From NCBI RefSeq assembly GCF_027359675.1, contig NZ_CP114786.1, positions 3,136,501 through 3,200,500 on the forward strand: DNA of 64,000 bases, in the 5' to 3' direction. A model generated the notes under the pieces. It saw nothing but the letters and a program-made list of their open reading frames with translations, was not told the origin of the DNA and ran no database searches. The stretch's first letter is position 1. Each line of letters begins with the position of its first letter. Positions 54,554-63,677 of the stretch are shown piece by piece. Both the position numbers and the translations under genes were made by a program. The stretch comes from Roseibium sp. Sym1 (GTDB lineage: Bacteria > Pseudomonadota > Alphaproteobacteria > Rhizobiales > Stappiaceae).

Positions 54554-56061
54554 TGGACGGCCTCCTGCATCTCGAAGGAGGCCGACAGGATGTTCTCCTC
54601 TGTGATGTCGGTGCCGGTCAGTTCGGCGGAAATGCGTCCGTTGCGGAACACGAACACCCGGTCGCACTGGCAGACCTCGTCGGTCTCGGTCGAATACCAG
54701 AGGAAGGTACGCCCGCTTGCGGCTTCCGCGCGGATCAGGTCATAGGCCTCGCGTTTGGTGCCGACATCGACACCGCGCATCGGGTCGTCCATCACGACGA
54801 TGGGGGCGGTTGACGCGAGGGCGCGCGCAAACAGCGCCTTCTGCTGATTGCCGCCGGACAGCGACAGGATGGGATTGTCCATGTTTTCCGTTCTGATGCC
54901 GATTTTCGCCTTCCATGTCGCACCGAGCTCGCGTTCGGCCCGTGTGTCGACAAGGCTGCGCCTGGCCAGGCGGGGCAGGTGGGTCAGCGTGAGATTGCGC
55001 AGGATCGACCAGAGCGGCAGGACGCCGTCCCGGCCGCGGTCTCCGGCAACGAAGGCCACTTCGGGGTTCTTGACCTGTTGGTAACTTCCCGAGCGGGACA
55101 TGAAGAACCTTGCCAGGGCTTCCGCCTGGCCGTGTCCCGCGAGGCCCGCCAGTCCGACGATTTCGCCCTGTCTCGCCGACAGTCCCTCAGGTGTGTTCAG
55201 GACTTCCGTTCCAAGATTTTCGGCCGTGCCGGCGGCGGTTCGGCCTTGCCCCGCCTCGCTGGCCACGTGACCCATGGCGTCGATCAGGCCTTGCTGCGTG
55301 AAATCCCCGGCCGGTTTGCTGGCGATGATCTTTCCGTCTTTCATCACGTCGATGCGTGTCGCCACCTCGAAGACTTCGCCGAGCATGTGCGAGATGAACA
55401 TGACCGCGCCGCCGCCTGCGCAGAACCGGCGCACATGCGCGAGCAGCTGGCGGGCAATGGCGGCGTCGAGCGAGGAGGTCGGTTCGTCCAGGATGACCAG
55501 CCGGGCAGGTGTGCTGTCCTTGGCAAAGCCGGCCGCGATTTCGACCATCTGCCTTTCCGCCAGCGTGAGGTCGCCCACGGTCATGCCCGGTTCGATGCGA
55601 TGCCCCGGAAAGATCTCGTCGAGGGCGGCGGAAATGCGGGCCCCGGCCCTGGAACGCCAGCCGGGTCCGGTCAGGTCGCGATGCGGTATTCGGAGATTCT
55701 CCAGAACAGTGAGGTTCGGGCAGAGAGACAGTTCCTGGAACACGCTGCGGATCCCGCAGGCACGCGCCGTGGCGGTCCCCGTTCCGGTCCGGCCGTCGGG
55801 CAGGGTATAGGTCACGCTTCCTGCCGTCGGTGTCAGGCCGCCGTTGATGACATTGACCGCAGTGGATTTGCCTGCCCCGTTGTGACCGATCAGCCCGACG
55901 CATTCTCCGGGGCCGATGGACAAGCTGACCCCGTCCAGCGCGCGCACGGCACCGAAATGCACACACGCGCCGGACAGGGCCACCAGCGGGACATCCGGTG
56001 TCAAGTCACCGGCGCTGGTTGCCGATTGCAATGGCGCTTCTCCCTCAGTTGGCGTCCGCAA
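54550..56061 (-). CDS. CUT2 sugar ABC ATPase, two-domain (system 3)
   Basis: A 503-residue RbsA-type ATPase. The first domain has Walker A GHNGAGKST (59-67), LTLAERQMVEIA and LVILDEPTSSLD. The second has LSLSGGNQQKALFARALAS but reads VVMDDPMRGVDVG, with Asp where Walker B normally ends in Glu. A TTG start at 56061 gives a 17-base overlap with the binding-protein stop; a start further in is possible. Confidence 0.88.
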   Translation of the reverse strand: MRTPTEGEAPLQSATSAGDLTPDVPLVALSGACVHFGAVRALDGVSLSIGPGECVGLIGHNGAGKSTAVNVINGGLTPTAGSVTYTLPDGRTGTGTATARACGIRSVFQELSLCPNLTVLENLRIPHRDLTGPGWRSRAGARISAALDEIFPGHRIEPGMTVGDLTLAERQMVEIAAGFAKDSTPARLVILDEPTSSLDAAIARQLLAHVRRFCAGGGAVMFISHMLGEVFEVATRIDVMKDGKIIASKPAGDFTQQGLIDAMGHVASEAGQGRTAAGTAENLGTEVLNTPEGLSARQGEIVGLAGLAGHGQAEALARFFMSRSGSYQQVKNPEVAFVAGDRGRDGVLPLWSILRNLTLTHLPRLARRSLVDTRAERELGATWKAKIGIRTENMDNPILSLSGGNQQKALFARALASTAPIVVMDDPMRGVDVGTKREAYDLIRAEAASGRTFLWYSTETDEVCQCDRVFVFRNGRISAELTGTDITEENILSASFEMQEAVQ

Positions 56062-57061
56062 TCACGGCCTTGGCATCGTCCAGGCTGTATTCGACATTCG
56101 CGACGGACCCTTCCGGCGTTGCGGCCAGGGTTTCATCGAGCGTGTCCTGCGTCACCTTCAGGAACGGAACCGTCAGGTCCTTGGGAACGTCCGCGCCGTC
56201 GAGAATCTGCTGGGCGACCCAGAACGCCAGCGTTCCGACACCCGGCGCGATGGACAGCGACAGGGTTTCATAGCCGTTGGCATCCCGCGCTTCGGCCCAC
56301 CATTTCATCTCGTCCTGGCGGTTGCCCATGACGATGATCGGGATGTCCCGGTTCGCGGCCTTGATGGCCTGCGCGGCGCCATAGCCGTCACCGCCCTGGG
56401 TCACGACACCAACGATTTCCGGAAGGCTGGGCAGAATGCCGGCAACCGCCTTCTGGGCGACGTCCTGTGCCCAGTCGCCATGAACGGACCCGACGATTTC
56501 GAATTTCGGAAATTCCGATACGCCCTGTTCGATACCGGCGTGGATCTCGTCGTCGACGAAGACGCCGGCCAGTCCACGGATCTCAAGCAGATTGCCGCCA
56601 TCCGGCAGGCGGGAGGCCAGGTATTCCACCTGCTGCCGGCCCATTTCCTTGAAGTCCACCGCGATGCGCCAGGCGCAGGGCTCGGTGACGATGCCGTCGA
56701 AGGAAACGACGGTGATGCCGGCGTCACAGGCTTCCTTGACGGCGCCGTTGAGGGCCGTCGGCGAGGCCGCGTTGAGGACAATCGCGTCATAGCCCTGCAG
56801 GATCATGTTCTGGATCTGGGCGGCCTGTTCCGTCGCCTGGTTCTCCGATGTCGTGAAGGCGTCGGCTTCCGCGACAACGCCGTCCTCCACCGCCTTGTCG
56901 GCGACCTTCGCCCAGCTCGACAGCATGGCCTGACGCCAGGAATTGCCGGCGTAATTGTTGGAAAGTGCAATACGCTTGTCCGCCGTGTCGGCGATCGAAT
57001 GGCCCGGAATGACAACCGCGAAAAGCGCGGCGGCCCCCAGGAGCTTTGCCTTGGTGTTCAT
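56045..57061 (-). CDS. CUT2 periplasmic sugar-binding protein (system 3)
   Basis: A 338-residue ribose-type binding protein with a signal peptide of about 24 residues (MNTKAKLLGAAALFAVVIPG), then IALSNNYAGNSWRQAM and VVSFDGIVTEP-type ligand motifs. The ATG at 57061 has GGAGGAAAC directly before it. It is first in a tight leftward operon of at least five genes and divergent from a two-component system. Confidence 0.9.
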   Translation of the reverse strand: MNTKAKLLGAAALFAVVIPGHSIADTADKRIALSNNYAGNSWRQAMLSSWAKVADKAVEDGVVAEADAFTTSENQATEQAAQIQNMILQGYDAIVLNAASPTALNGAVKEACDAGITVVSFDGIVTEPCAWRIAVDFKEMGRQQVEYLASRLPDGGNLLEIRGLAGVFVDDEIHAGIEQGVSEFPKFEIVGSVHGDWAQDVAQKAVAGILPSLPEIVGVVTQGGDGYGAAQAIKAANRDIPIIVMGNRQDEMKWWAEARDANGYETLSLSIAPGVGTLAFWVAQQILDGADVPKDLTVPFLKVTQDTLDETLAATPEGSVANVEYSLDDAKAVIADAN

Positions 57062-57166
57062 GTTTCCTCCCTGGCGCTGAAGGCGCCGTTCCATAGCGGA
57101 CACGGTTCTCCCAACGCGTCCTGCCCGAAGAGTGCGTGGTCGCATTGGGGCGGTAAAGCCATACAC

Positions 57167-57204
57167 GCGCATCGCAGTTGCGGGTTCCCGCAACTGCGAT
57201 GCGC
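57167..57204. repeat. Perfect 18-bp-arm inverted repeat between system 3 and the kinase gene
   Basis: The left arm 57167-57184 is exactly complementary to 57187-57204, with only TT between (GCGCATCGCAGTTGCGGG as left arm). It lies 105 bases from the binding-protein start and 81 bases from the kinase start. No T run follows on either side, so a regulator-binding or cruciform element is more likely than a terminator. The adjacent NarL-type regulator is a candidate binder. Confidence 0.85.
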
Positions 57205-57285
57205 CTGGAAACCACACTGATGACTTGCCGAGCAGGGGGGCTTACCTCACACTGGCACCAACAAAGGGAGGAGCTTGTTGTTGCC

Positions 57286-58554
57286 ATGCGACAGGAAGCT
57301 GACAACAAGAGAGAAACGGGCGAACCAAATCCGCTCGTCTCGCTGCTGCGCATATCGAGCCATCTTGCCGGGCAGGTCGAGATACGGGCCGCGCTTCGAT
57401 CCGTGAAGGCGGAAATCGAGAACCTGCTGCCGATCGATCATCTCGATGTCTGTCTGGTGGATGACAACGTCACCTGGAACACCAGCTACGAGGTTGGCCT
57501 GAGAACGCGCTGGAGCCTGTCACGGACACCGGTCGCGATCTCGCCCGTGCGCAGCATCCTGCTGGGCCAGACAGATTTCATGCTGACCGACAACGCGGTC
57601 GACGATCCGCGTTACACCTATGAGGGCGCGCTGGCGCAGCCCATCATCAAGCACAAGCTGCGCAGCCGCGTGAATGTCGCGATGAAGGTGCTCGGACGCA
57701 CAATCGGCGCCCTGAACTGTTCGTCGCGGACCGCGGGTATCTACGACATGGAGACCGTGGAAAGGGTCCGCCAGATCGCCGATGTCCTCGCGCCCTATTT
57801 CTATTCGCTCCGGGCGAATGAGAAGGCCAAGCAATCCGCCGTCATCCGGGCGGAGGCGCAGGCGCGGGAAGAGGGGTTGCGGCAGGGCGCCCTGGAGCTG
57901 ACGCGCGTGCTGGAGCAGGAACGCCAGCGCATCGGCATGGATCTTCACGATCAGACCCTGGCGGACCTCACCCGGATCATGCGCGATCTGGAAAAGGCGA
58001 ACACCGCCGACGACAAGGCCCGCGTGATCGCCAGCATCCAGGACTGCATCCAGGATCTGCGCGGCATCATCGACACGGCGGTGCCGAGCCTTCTGGACAT
58101 GTTCGGCTTCGCGCATGCGCTCAGAATTCACCTGGAGCGCGCCGTGGAAGATGTGGAATCCACCACCTTGCAGGTTGTCGACGACAGCGGCGGCCTGATC
58201 GACCGTCTCGATTCCACCACACGGATATCCCTCTTCCGGATTGCCCAGGAAGCCCTCAACAATGCGGCGCGGCATTCGGGAGCGGACCGGATCAGCGTGA
58301 CGATCTCGAACCGGAATGACCAGTTGCAGATGGTCGTCGCGGACAACGGACGGGGGGTGACGGGCTCCCGGCCCGGACGGCAGGCAACGAAGGCGACCGG
58401 CGGTATCGCCCACATGCGCACGCGCGCGCGCCTGGTTGCGGCGGATTTCAGCATGTCGAGCAATGAGGGGACACGGATCAGCGTCAGGCTGCCCTTGCCC
58501 GCGGAGCCCGAAGACACAGTTGCGGCCAAAGGCGGATGGGAGGAACTTGCATGA
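57286..58554 (+). CDS. Soluble GAF-domain histidine kinase (NarL/HisKA_3 type)
   Basis: A 422-residue cytoplasmic kinase without membrane helices. A GAF-like sensor domain spans about 30-172, followed by a coiled linker (175-210), a HisKA_3 dimerisation segment RQRIGMDLHDQT with H221, and an HATPase_c domain (NNAARHSGA, DNGRGV). The ATG at 57286 is the only in-frame start close to the domain; its GGGAGGAG is rather far (about 13 bases). It overlaps the regulator gene by four bases. Confidence 0.88.
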   Translation: MRQEADNKRETGEPNPLVSLLRISSHLAGQVEIRAALRSVKAEIENLLPIDHLDVCLVDDNVTWNTSYEVGLRTRWSLSRTPVAISPVRSILLGQTDFMLTDNAVDDPRYTYEGALAQPIIKHKLRSRVNVAMKVLGRTIGALNCSSRTAGIYDMETVERVRQIADVLAPYFYSLRANEKAKQSAVIRAEAQAREEGLRQGALELTRVLEQERQRIGMDLHDQTLADLTRIMRDLEKANTADDKARVIASIQDCIQDLRGIIDTAVPSLLDMFGFAHALRIHLERAVEDVESTTLQVVDDSGGLIDRLDSTTRISLFRIAQEALNNAARHSGADRISVTISNRNDQLQMVVADNGRGVTGSRPGRQATKATGGIAHMRTRARLVAADFSMSSNEGTRISVRLPLPAEPEDTVAAKGGWEELA

Positions 58555-59270
58555 AGGTCCTTCTCGTCGAGGACGATCAATTCCACGCCGAATTCCTGAG
58601 CGAGGCCCTGCGCCAGGCGCTGCCGGAAGTCGACGAGATCCTTCGTGCCGTCAACGGCATCGAGGGGGAGTTGCTGGCGCGAAAACATGCCATACCAGCC
58701 GTCGTCATGGACCTCCAGATGAAGGAGCGGAACGGGATAGACGCGGCGCGCACCATCTGGCGGGAACGACCGCAAACCCGCATCCTGTTCTGGTCGAACT
58801 ATTCGGACGAGGCCTATATGCGGGGCATTGCCAGGATTGTCCCGAACGAGTCCTCCTACGGCTATGTCCTGAAGACGGCGACCCGCGACAGGCTCCAGCT
58901 GGCCTTGCGGGCCGTTTTCCTGGAGTCCCAGATCATCGTGGACCAGGAGATCCACCGGGTGCAGCAACGCCAGGTTCGCACCCACGACACCCTGACAGAC
59001 AGTGAATATGCGGTGCTGATGGACATGGCGCTCGGCCTGTCGGACAAGTTGATCGCCAGGAGACAGGGGCTTTCGCTGCGCACCGTCCAGAACCGGCTGC
59101 TGTCGCTCTACGACAAGCTCGGCGTCGACAGTATCGAAGTCGGTACCGCGGATTTCGCCATCAACAAGCGCACGCGCGCGATCACCCGCGCCCTGAACCT
59201 GCGCGCCATCAATGCCGAAAGCCTGGAGAGCGCGGAGCGGGACCTGCAAAACTGGTTGCGCAGGCTGTAG
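58551..59270 (+). CDS. LuxR/NarL-type response regulator
   Basis: A 239-residue regulator with a receiver domain (D8, D9, phospho-acceptor D54 in VVMDLQMKE) and a C-terminal LuxR-like helix-turn-helix (LTDSEYAVLMDMALGLSDKLIA, then LSLRTVQNRLLSLYDKLGV). The ATG overlaps the kinase stop (ATGA). The probable target is the divergent system 3 sugar operon; this is inferred from position. Confidence 0.9.
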   Translation: MKVLLVEDDQFHAEFLSEALRQALPEVDEILRAVNGIEGELLARKHAIPAVVMDLQMKERNGIDAARTIWRERPQTRILFWSNYSDEAYMRGIARIVPNESSYGYVLKTATRDRLQLALRAVFLESQIIVDQEIHRVQQRQVRTHDTLTDSEYAVLMDMALGLSDKLIARRQGLSLRTVQNRLLSLYDKLGVDSIEVGTADFAINKRTRAITRALNLRAINAESLESAERDLQNWLRRL

Positions 59271-59291
59271 CAGGCTGTCGCGAGGAAGCGT

Positions 59292-60347
59292 TTACGCTGC
59301 AGGGTCGTCATGCGTAAGCATGACGCTGTCTCCGGACTGTGCCGATTTCTGGATCGCGTCGATCACTTGCATCGACCTCAATCCCTCGCGCGCGGGAACA
59401 AGCGGGGGTTCGTGTCCCCTGATAACGGCGGCGAAATGGCGGATCTGGCGAACCAGCGGATCCCCACCGGACCGGGGAAAGCGGGTTGCTGAAATCGGCT
59501 CCCACCAGCTGCGTTTGTCCGGATTGGTCCAGACCTTCAAGTTCGGCAGCTCCATCGAGCCCTGCGTCCCGCCGATGAAATAACAGGATTGGCCGGTGGC
59601 GGGATAGGCGGGATTCTCGCCCGCCGTCAGCTCCCAGCTCCAGGGAGCGACCGCTGTGTCGGTGACGTTGACCGTGCCGAGGGCGCCGTTGTCGAAACGC
59701 AGCAGGATCGCGCAGCTTTCCTCGACCGGAAATCCTCGGACGTGACCGGCCTTTTGTGCCTGCACGCTGACAACCTCGCCGACCAGGTGGCGCAGCAGGT
59801 CGATGTCGTGAATGAGATTGACGAGCACGGGACCGGCGCCGGACTGCCGGCGCCATTCGACATCGAAATAGTCGTCGGGCTTGAACAGCCAGAACATGCC
59901 GTGGACCGTGACGATCGTGCCCAGCAACCCTTCTTGCAGCTTTGCCTTGGCTGCCGCGATCAACGGGTTGTGCCGGCGGTGATGGCCGACGAGCAGCGGC
60001 ACGCCCGAGGTCTCCGAGGTTTCGGCAAGTTGCCGGGCGCCGCACAGATCCGCGGCCAGGGGCTTTTCCACGAGCGCGGGAATCCCCGCCGCGATACAGT
60101 CCAGGGCATTGTCGACATGCAGCCGGTTGGGGGTTGCCAGGATGACGCCGTCCGGTCTTGCTGCCGGGAACAGCGCCTGCAGGTCCGGATACCAGGGCAC
60201 ATCCAGTTGCCCGGCCAGCTCCCGCGCGGGCTCTGCGGGATCTACGATGGCGGCAAGCCGGGTTTCCGGGACGGCGTCGATTGCCTCGATATGGCGCTTG
60301 CCGATCAGGCCGGCGCCGGCGACGGCAATAGACGCCCGGCCACCCAT
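59292..60347 (-). CDS. Gfo/Idh/MocA-family dehydrogenase
   Basis: A 351-residue NAD(P)-dependent dehydrogenase. The Rossmann motif AGAGLIGKRH is at 10-19, the EKP motif in ALVEKPLAAD, and the substrate-domain VGHHRRHNPLI follows. It overlaps the dehydroquinase gene by one base, so a quinate/shikimate or related cyclitol dehydrogenase is plausible. Other inositol-like substrates remain possible. Confidence 0.83.
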   Translation of the reverse strand: MGGRASIAVAGAGLIGKRHIEAIDAVPETRLAAIVDPAEPARELAGQLDVPWYPDLQALFPAARPDGVILATPNRLHVDNALDCIAAGIPALVEKPLAADLCGARQLAETSETSGVPLLVGHHRRHNPLIAAAKAKLQEGLLGTIVTVHGMFWLFKPDDYFDVEWRRQSGAGPVLVNLIHDIDLLRHLVGEVVSVQAQKAGHVRGFPVEESCAILLRFDNGALGTVNVTDTAVAPWSWELTAGENPAYPATGQSCYFIGGTQGSMELPNLKVWTNPDKRSWWEPISATRFPRSGGDPLVRQIRHFAAVIRGHEPPLVPAREGLRSMQVIDAIQKSAQSGDSVMLTHDDPAA

Positions 60348-60811
60348 CAGGCCGTGTCCGTCTGCGCCCTTGCAGCTTCGATCCGGTTGGCGGCCCGCTG
60401 CAGGGCGAGCAGATAGCCCTGTGTTCCGAAGCCGGCGATGACGCCGTCCGCGCGCAGGGACACATAGGAATGGTGACGGAAGCTCTCGCGTTTGTGCACG
60501 TTCGAGATATGGACCTCGAAAACCGGGCCGTCGAAGGCATTCAATGCGTCAAGAATGGCCACCGACGTGTGCGTGAACGCGCCGGGATTGATGATGATCG
60601 CGCTGCCCGCGTCGCGTGCCTCGTGGATCCAGTCGATGATCTGGCCTTCCCAGTTCGATTGGTGAAAGCGGATGGCAAGGCCGTGTGCGGCGGCCTGTTC
60701 GCGGCATTGCTCCTCCACATCGGCGAGGGTTTCCGTTCCGTATATGTGCGGCTGACGCTTGCCCAGGAGATTGAGGTTCGGGCCGTTCAGGACGAACACT
60801 GCGGAGGTCAT
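60347..60811 (-). CDS. aroQ: Type II 3-dehydroquinate dehydratase
   Basis: A 154-residue type II dehydroquinase. [11 protein letters not shown] (9-19), the catalytic Tyr Y24, NPGAFTHTS (75-83) and EVHISN with H101 are all present. The neighbouring dehydrogenase, GntR regulator and TRAP transporter point to a catabolic role (dehydroquinate to dehydroshikimate from quinate) rather than the biosynthetic housekeeping copy. Confidence 0.93.
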   Translation of the reverse strand: MTSAVFVLNGPNLNLLGKRQPHIYGTETLADVEEQCREQAAAHGLAIRFHQSNWEGQIIDWIHEARDAGSAIIINPGAFTHTSVAILDALNAFDGPVFEVHISNVHKRESFRHHSYVSLRADGVIAGFGTQGYLLALQRAANRIEAARAQTDTA

Positions 60812-60953
60812 GTCTCGAGATCCTCGATGTGGAAGGTTACATGTCGGCGGGTTTGCGGCTAGATATCTGTCGATGGGGCGACGTTTTCTAATTTCTTATA
60901 TTTCGCAAAATATCCTATAAATGCAAACCGTCAAGGGCCGCGCAGGAGCAGGA

Positions 60954-61640
60954 ATGATCGAGGCAACAGGAAGCGATACGGTTGGGGACAGCGTGTATCG
61001 GAATATCCGGAACGACATCATTTTCGGACAGCTGAAGCCGAGTGAGCGGATGCGGCTCGAGCCGCTCCGGAAGCGCTACGGCGTCAGCGTGACCACGCTC
61101 CGGGAGATCCTCAACCGCCTGACCTCGGACGGCTTTGTCGTTGCCGAAGGGCAGAAAGGCTTCGAGGTCGCACCCGTCTCCGATGACGATCTTCGGGAAC
61201 TCGCCGAATTGCGGATCCTGCTCGAAAGCCATGCCCTGAAACGGTCCTTTGAGCTGGGGGACCTGGACTGGGAGGCCGGCGTTGCGGCGGCCTATCACAA
61301 GCTGCAGGTTCTGGAGAAGAAGATGCTGGCCGGGGAAACCACCGTGCGGGAACGCTGGAAAAACGCCGATTGGCAGTTCCACCGCGCGCTGATAACCGGT
61401 TGCGGCTCACGGGCGCTGCTCGAAACCCATGGAGCGGTTTTCGACAAGTACCTTCGCTATCAGATGCTTACCCTGACCTTCCGCGGTGATGAGGCCGCCA
61501 GGGAACACAAGATGCTCTTCGACGCCGCGCTGTCACATGATGCCGCCACGGCGGCAAAAATCCTTGAAACCCACATTCTCGGTGGTGTCGAACACAGCAT
61601 TGCCAACCGGGACAGAAAGCAATCCGAGCTGATTTCATAA
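60954..61640 (+). CDS. GntR-family (FadR/FCD-type) regulator
   Basis: A 228-residue GntR regulator with an N-terminal winged helix (about 8-72) and an FCD-type helical effector domain (about 80-220). The ATG at 60954 is chosen because AGGAGCAGGA stands directly before it; an upstream ATG at 60921 has none. An AT-rich near-palindrome (ATATTTCGCAAAATAT, about 60899-60914) lies upstream and may be its operator. It probably controls the dehydroquinase pair and the TRAP genes. Confidence 0.88.
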   Translation: MIEATGSDTVGDSVYRNIRNDIIFGQLKPSERMRLEPLRKRYGVSVTTLREILNRLTSDGFVVAEGQKGFEVAPVSDDDLRELAELRILLESHALKRSFELGDLDWEAGVAAAYHKLQVLEKKMLAGETTVRERWKNADWQFHRALITGCGSRALLETHGAVFDKYLRYQMLTLTFRGDEAAREHKMLFDAALSHDAATAAKILETHILGGVEHSIANRDRKQSELIS

Positions 61641-61751
61641 TAGCCTACATAATAGAGAACGTATGTTGAAATCGGGTTGATCGTGTGCAAAGGATTGAAG
61701 TGGAGTGGTCGGCTGCGGTTTCGCCGGCTAACCGCATATGGGAGGAACCAA

Positions 61752-62768
61752 ATGAAAAAATATCTGAACCGCCGCGCATTCGTTGCGACAGCCGCGGCTC
61801 TCACCATCTCGGCATCCAGTTTCGGCATCACTGCGGCAAACGCTGAAGACAAGGTTAAGCTGCGCCTGTCGGCTCCGGCTTCGGCAACCGATCAGCGCGC
61901 CGTTGCAATGACGGAAGTCTTCGGACCCGCCGTCGCCGAGTTCGCGGAATTCGAGCCGCACTGGAATGCGACACTGTTCAAGCAGGGAACGGAACTCGAA
62001 GCCATCGCGCGCGGCAATCTGGAAATGTCGATCACGTCCGCACAGGAACTGGCCGTGTTCTTTCCCGAGTTTTCGATCTTCACCGCCGGTTATGTCCATC
62101 AGGATGCCGCGCACCAGGTGGCGGTCTTCAACGATGCGCTGATGGAACCCTTCAAGCAGAAGGTTGAGGATGAGCTCGGGGTGAAGCTGCTGTCGGTCAT
62201 GTATCTCGGCCGCCGGCAGGTCAACCTGCGGCAGGGCAAGGATGAACTCACGGTCATGACACCGGACGATCTTGCCGGGGTGAACCTGCGCATGCCGGGA
62301 ACGGACGCGTGGCAGTTCCTGGGCAAGGCACTGGGCGCGAACCCGACGCCGATGGCGTTCACCGAGGTCTACACCGCCCTGCAGACCGGTGCGGTCGACG
62401 GTCAGGACAATCCGCTGCCGACGGTGGTCGACGCGAAATTCTACGAAGTCACCAACCAGATCATCCTGACGTCCCATCTGGTCGACCTGAACTACATCGC
62501 CATTTCCAAGGCTGTGTGGGATGGGCTGACACCGGAGCAGCAGGCGGCCGTGCAGAAGGCTGCCGATGACGCCGCCGAAGCCGGACGGCAGGCCCAGCTG
62601 AAAAAGGAAGAGGATCTCGTTTCCTTCCTGAAGGAACAGGGCATGGAGATCTATGAGCCCGATGTTGCCGCGTTCCGCGATCGCGTGCAGGGCATGTACC
62701 TGGAAAGCGATTACGCCGCCAACTGGCCCGACGGCCTGCTGGAAAAGATCAACGCCCTGGGGAACTAG
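61752..62768 (+). CDS. dctP: TRAP transporter substrate-binding protein (DctP type)
   Basis: A 338-residue periplasmic protein with a signal peptide (about 1-31, ending ANAED) and a DctP fold. The conserved arginine region NLRMPGTDAWQFLGKALGANP near 180-200 and EVYTALQTGAVDGQDNPL near 205-222 bind carboxylate ligands. GGAGG lies 7 bases before the ATG. The substrate is likely an organic acid; quinate/shikimate is suggested by aroQ nearby. Confidence 0.92.
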   Translation: MKKYLNRRAFVATAAALTISASSFGITAANAEDKVKLRLSAPASATDQRAVAMTEVFGPAVAEFAEFEPHWNATLFKQGTELEAIARGNLEMSITSAQELAVFFPEFSIFTAGYVHQDAAHQVAVFNDALMEPFKQKVEDELGVKLLSVMYLGRRQVNLRQGKDELTVMTPDDLAGVNLRMPGTDAWQFLGKALGANPTPMAFTEVYTALQTGAVDGQDNPLPTVVDAKFYEVTNQIILTSHLVDLNYIAISKAVWDGLTPEQQAAVQKAADDAAEAGRQAQLKKEEDLVSFLKEQGMEIYEPDVAAFRDRVQGMYLESDYAANWPDGLLEKINALGN

Positions 62769-62840
62769 TCACCCGAATCTGAAGTTCGTCTCATTTCCCG
62801 GCTTGCTCTGAACGAACTTCAGATTCAAAAGGGTGACTAG
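62765..62840 (+). repeat. Large hairpin overlapping the dctP stop codon
   Basis: Left arms CTAGTCACCC (62765-62774) and GAATCTGAAGTTCGT (62775-62789) pair with ACGAACTTCAGATTC (62812-62826) and GGGTGACTAG (62831-62840), interrupted only by an AAAA bulge. The 25-bp stem includes the dctP TAG. No T run follows, so mRNA processing or 3'-end protection is more likely than termination. Confidence 0.85.
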
Positions 62841-63170
62841 CAAGTCTATGTTTCTAGTGTGGTTTTCAAATTTACCACACTAGGCCCGAAACACGATCAG
62901 GCGGTGGCAACGGTTCAACACCGGAGGGGATGTCCTGGACATTCTCCCCGGAGCCGTCGCCTGGTCGGTCACCGGGTCATGACTGCCGGAGCACCCGTTC
63001 GCTGCAGCACGCTGCGGTGCAATCCGGTCTCTCGCCACCACGTTTCACCAATGCCGGAAAACACATGCCGTTCCTGAAAATCGCTCGAGAGACACGCTGC
63101 CTTTGACCTTGCCGATGGGAACGAAGCAAACTGGGGCCCAGCTGCAAAAGGGTATCGGGGGAGGAGAGAG
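62769..63170. other. dctP-dctQ intergenic region
   Basis: A 402-base gap inside a TRAP operon, where gaps are normally short. It contains two hairpins (62765-62840 and 62854-62883). The remaining 290 bases have short open frames without start signals or recognisable products. GGGGGAGGAGAG lies before dctQ. Confidence 0.65.
62854..62883 (+). repeat. Second hairpin in the dctP-dctQ gap
   Basis: CTAGTGTGGT (62854-62863) pairs perfectly with ACCACACTAG (62874-62883) around a 10-base AT-rich loop. Like the first hairpin it is bounded by CTAG on both sides. Together they could set a high DctP to DctQM ratio. Confidence 0.75.
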
Positions 63171-63677
63171 ATGGCCTTGTTGTCCAGATGGGGAATGAAA
63201 GTCGGCGAAGCGGTTGCGGCCGCCATGCTCGGTGTGATGTTCCTGACCTTCCTGTTGCAGATCTTCTCGCGCTACGTGATGGAGCAACCCTTCGGCTGGA
63301 CACTGGAACTGTGCCTGGTGCTCTGGGTCTGGATCGTCTTTTTCGGGAATGCCTTCATTGTCCGCGAACGCGATCACGTCAGCTTCGACATACTTTATCT
63401 TTCCGTTCCGCCCGGGCCGCGAAAGGTCATGGCGCTGGTGTCGGCTTTCTGTGTCGCGCTGGCCCTTGCCTGGTCGTTCCTGCCGACATGGGACTGGATC
63501 GATTTTCTGAAGATCAAGAAGAGCGCCACCTTGAAGATCCCCATGCGCACGATCTATTCGATCTACGCGATTTTCCTTGTGGTCGTGGCCCTGCGATACG
63601 CGTGGACCTTCTTTCATGTCCTGCGCCACGGCGCCCCCACGGATGCCCATGAAATTCACGTGGGGGAGGAAGGATGA
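63171..63677 (+). CDS. dctQ: TRAP transporter small membrane subunit
   Basis: A 168-residue DctQ-type protein with four membrane helices (about 15-37, 48-68, 90-112, 126-147); the ELCLVLWVWIVFFGNAFIVRERDH segment (residues 44-67) contains the family's conserved tryptophan and charged turn. The ATG follows GGGGAGGAGAG. It is coupled to dctM by an ATGA overlap. Confidence 0.92.
   Translation: MALLSRWGMKVGEAVAAAMLGVMFLTFLLQIFSRYVMEQPFGWTLELCLVLWVWIVFFGNAFIVRERDHVSFDILYLSVPPGPRKVMALVSAFCVALALAWSFLPTWDWIDFLKIKKSATLKIPMRTIYSIYAIFLVVVALRYAWTFFHVLRHGAPTDAHEIHVGEEG

Noticed and set aside
61637..61655. Direct repeat ATAATAG...ATAATAG upstream of dctP
   Set aside because: Too short and AT-rich to call as an operator, and it overlaps the GntR stop; no match to the near-palindrome upstream of the GntR gene.
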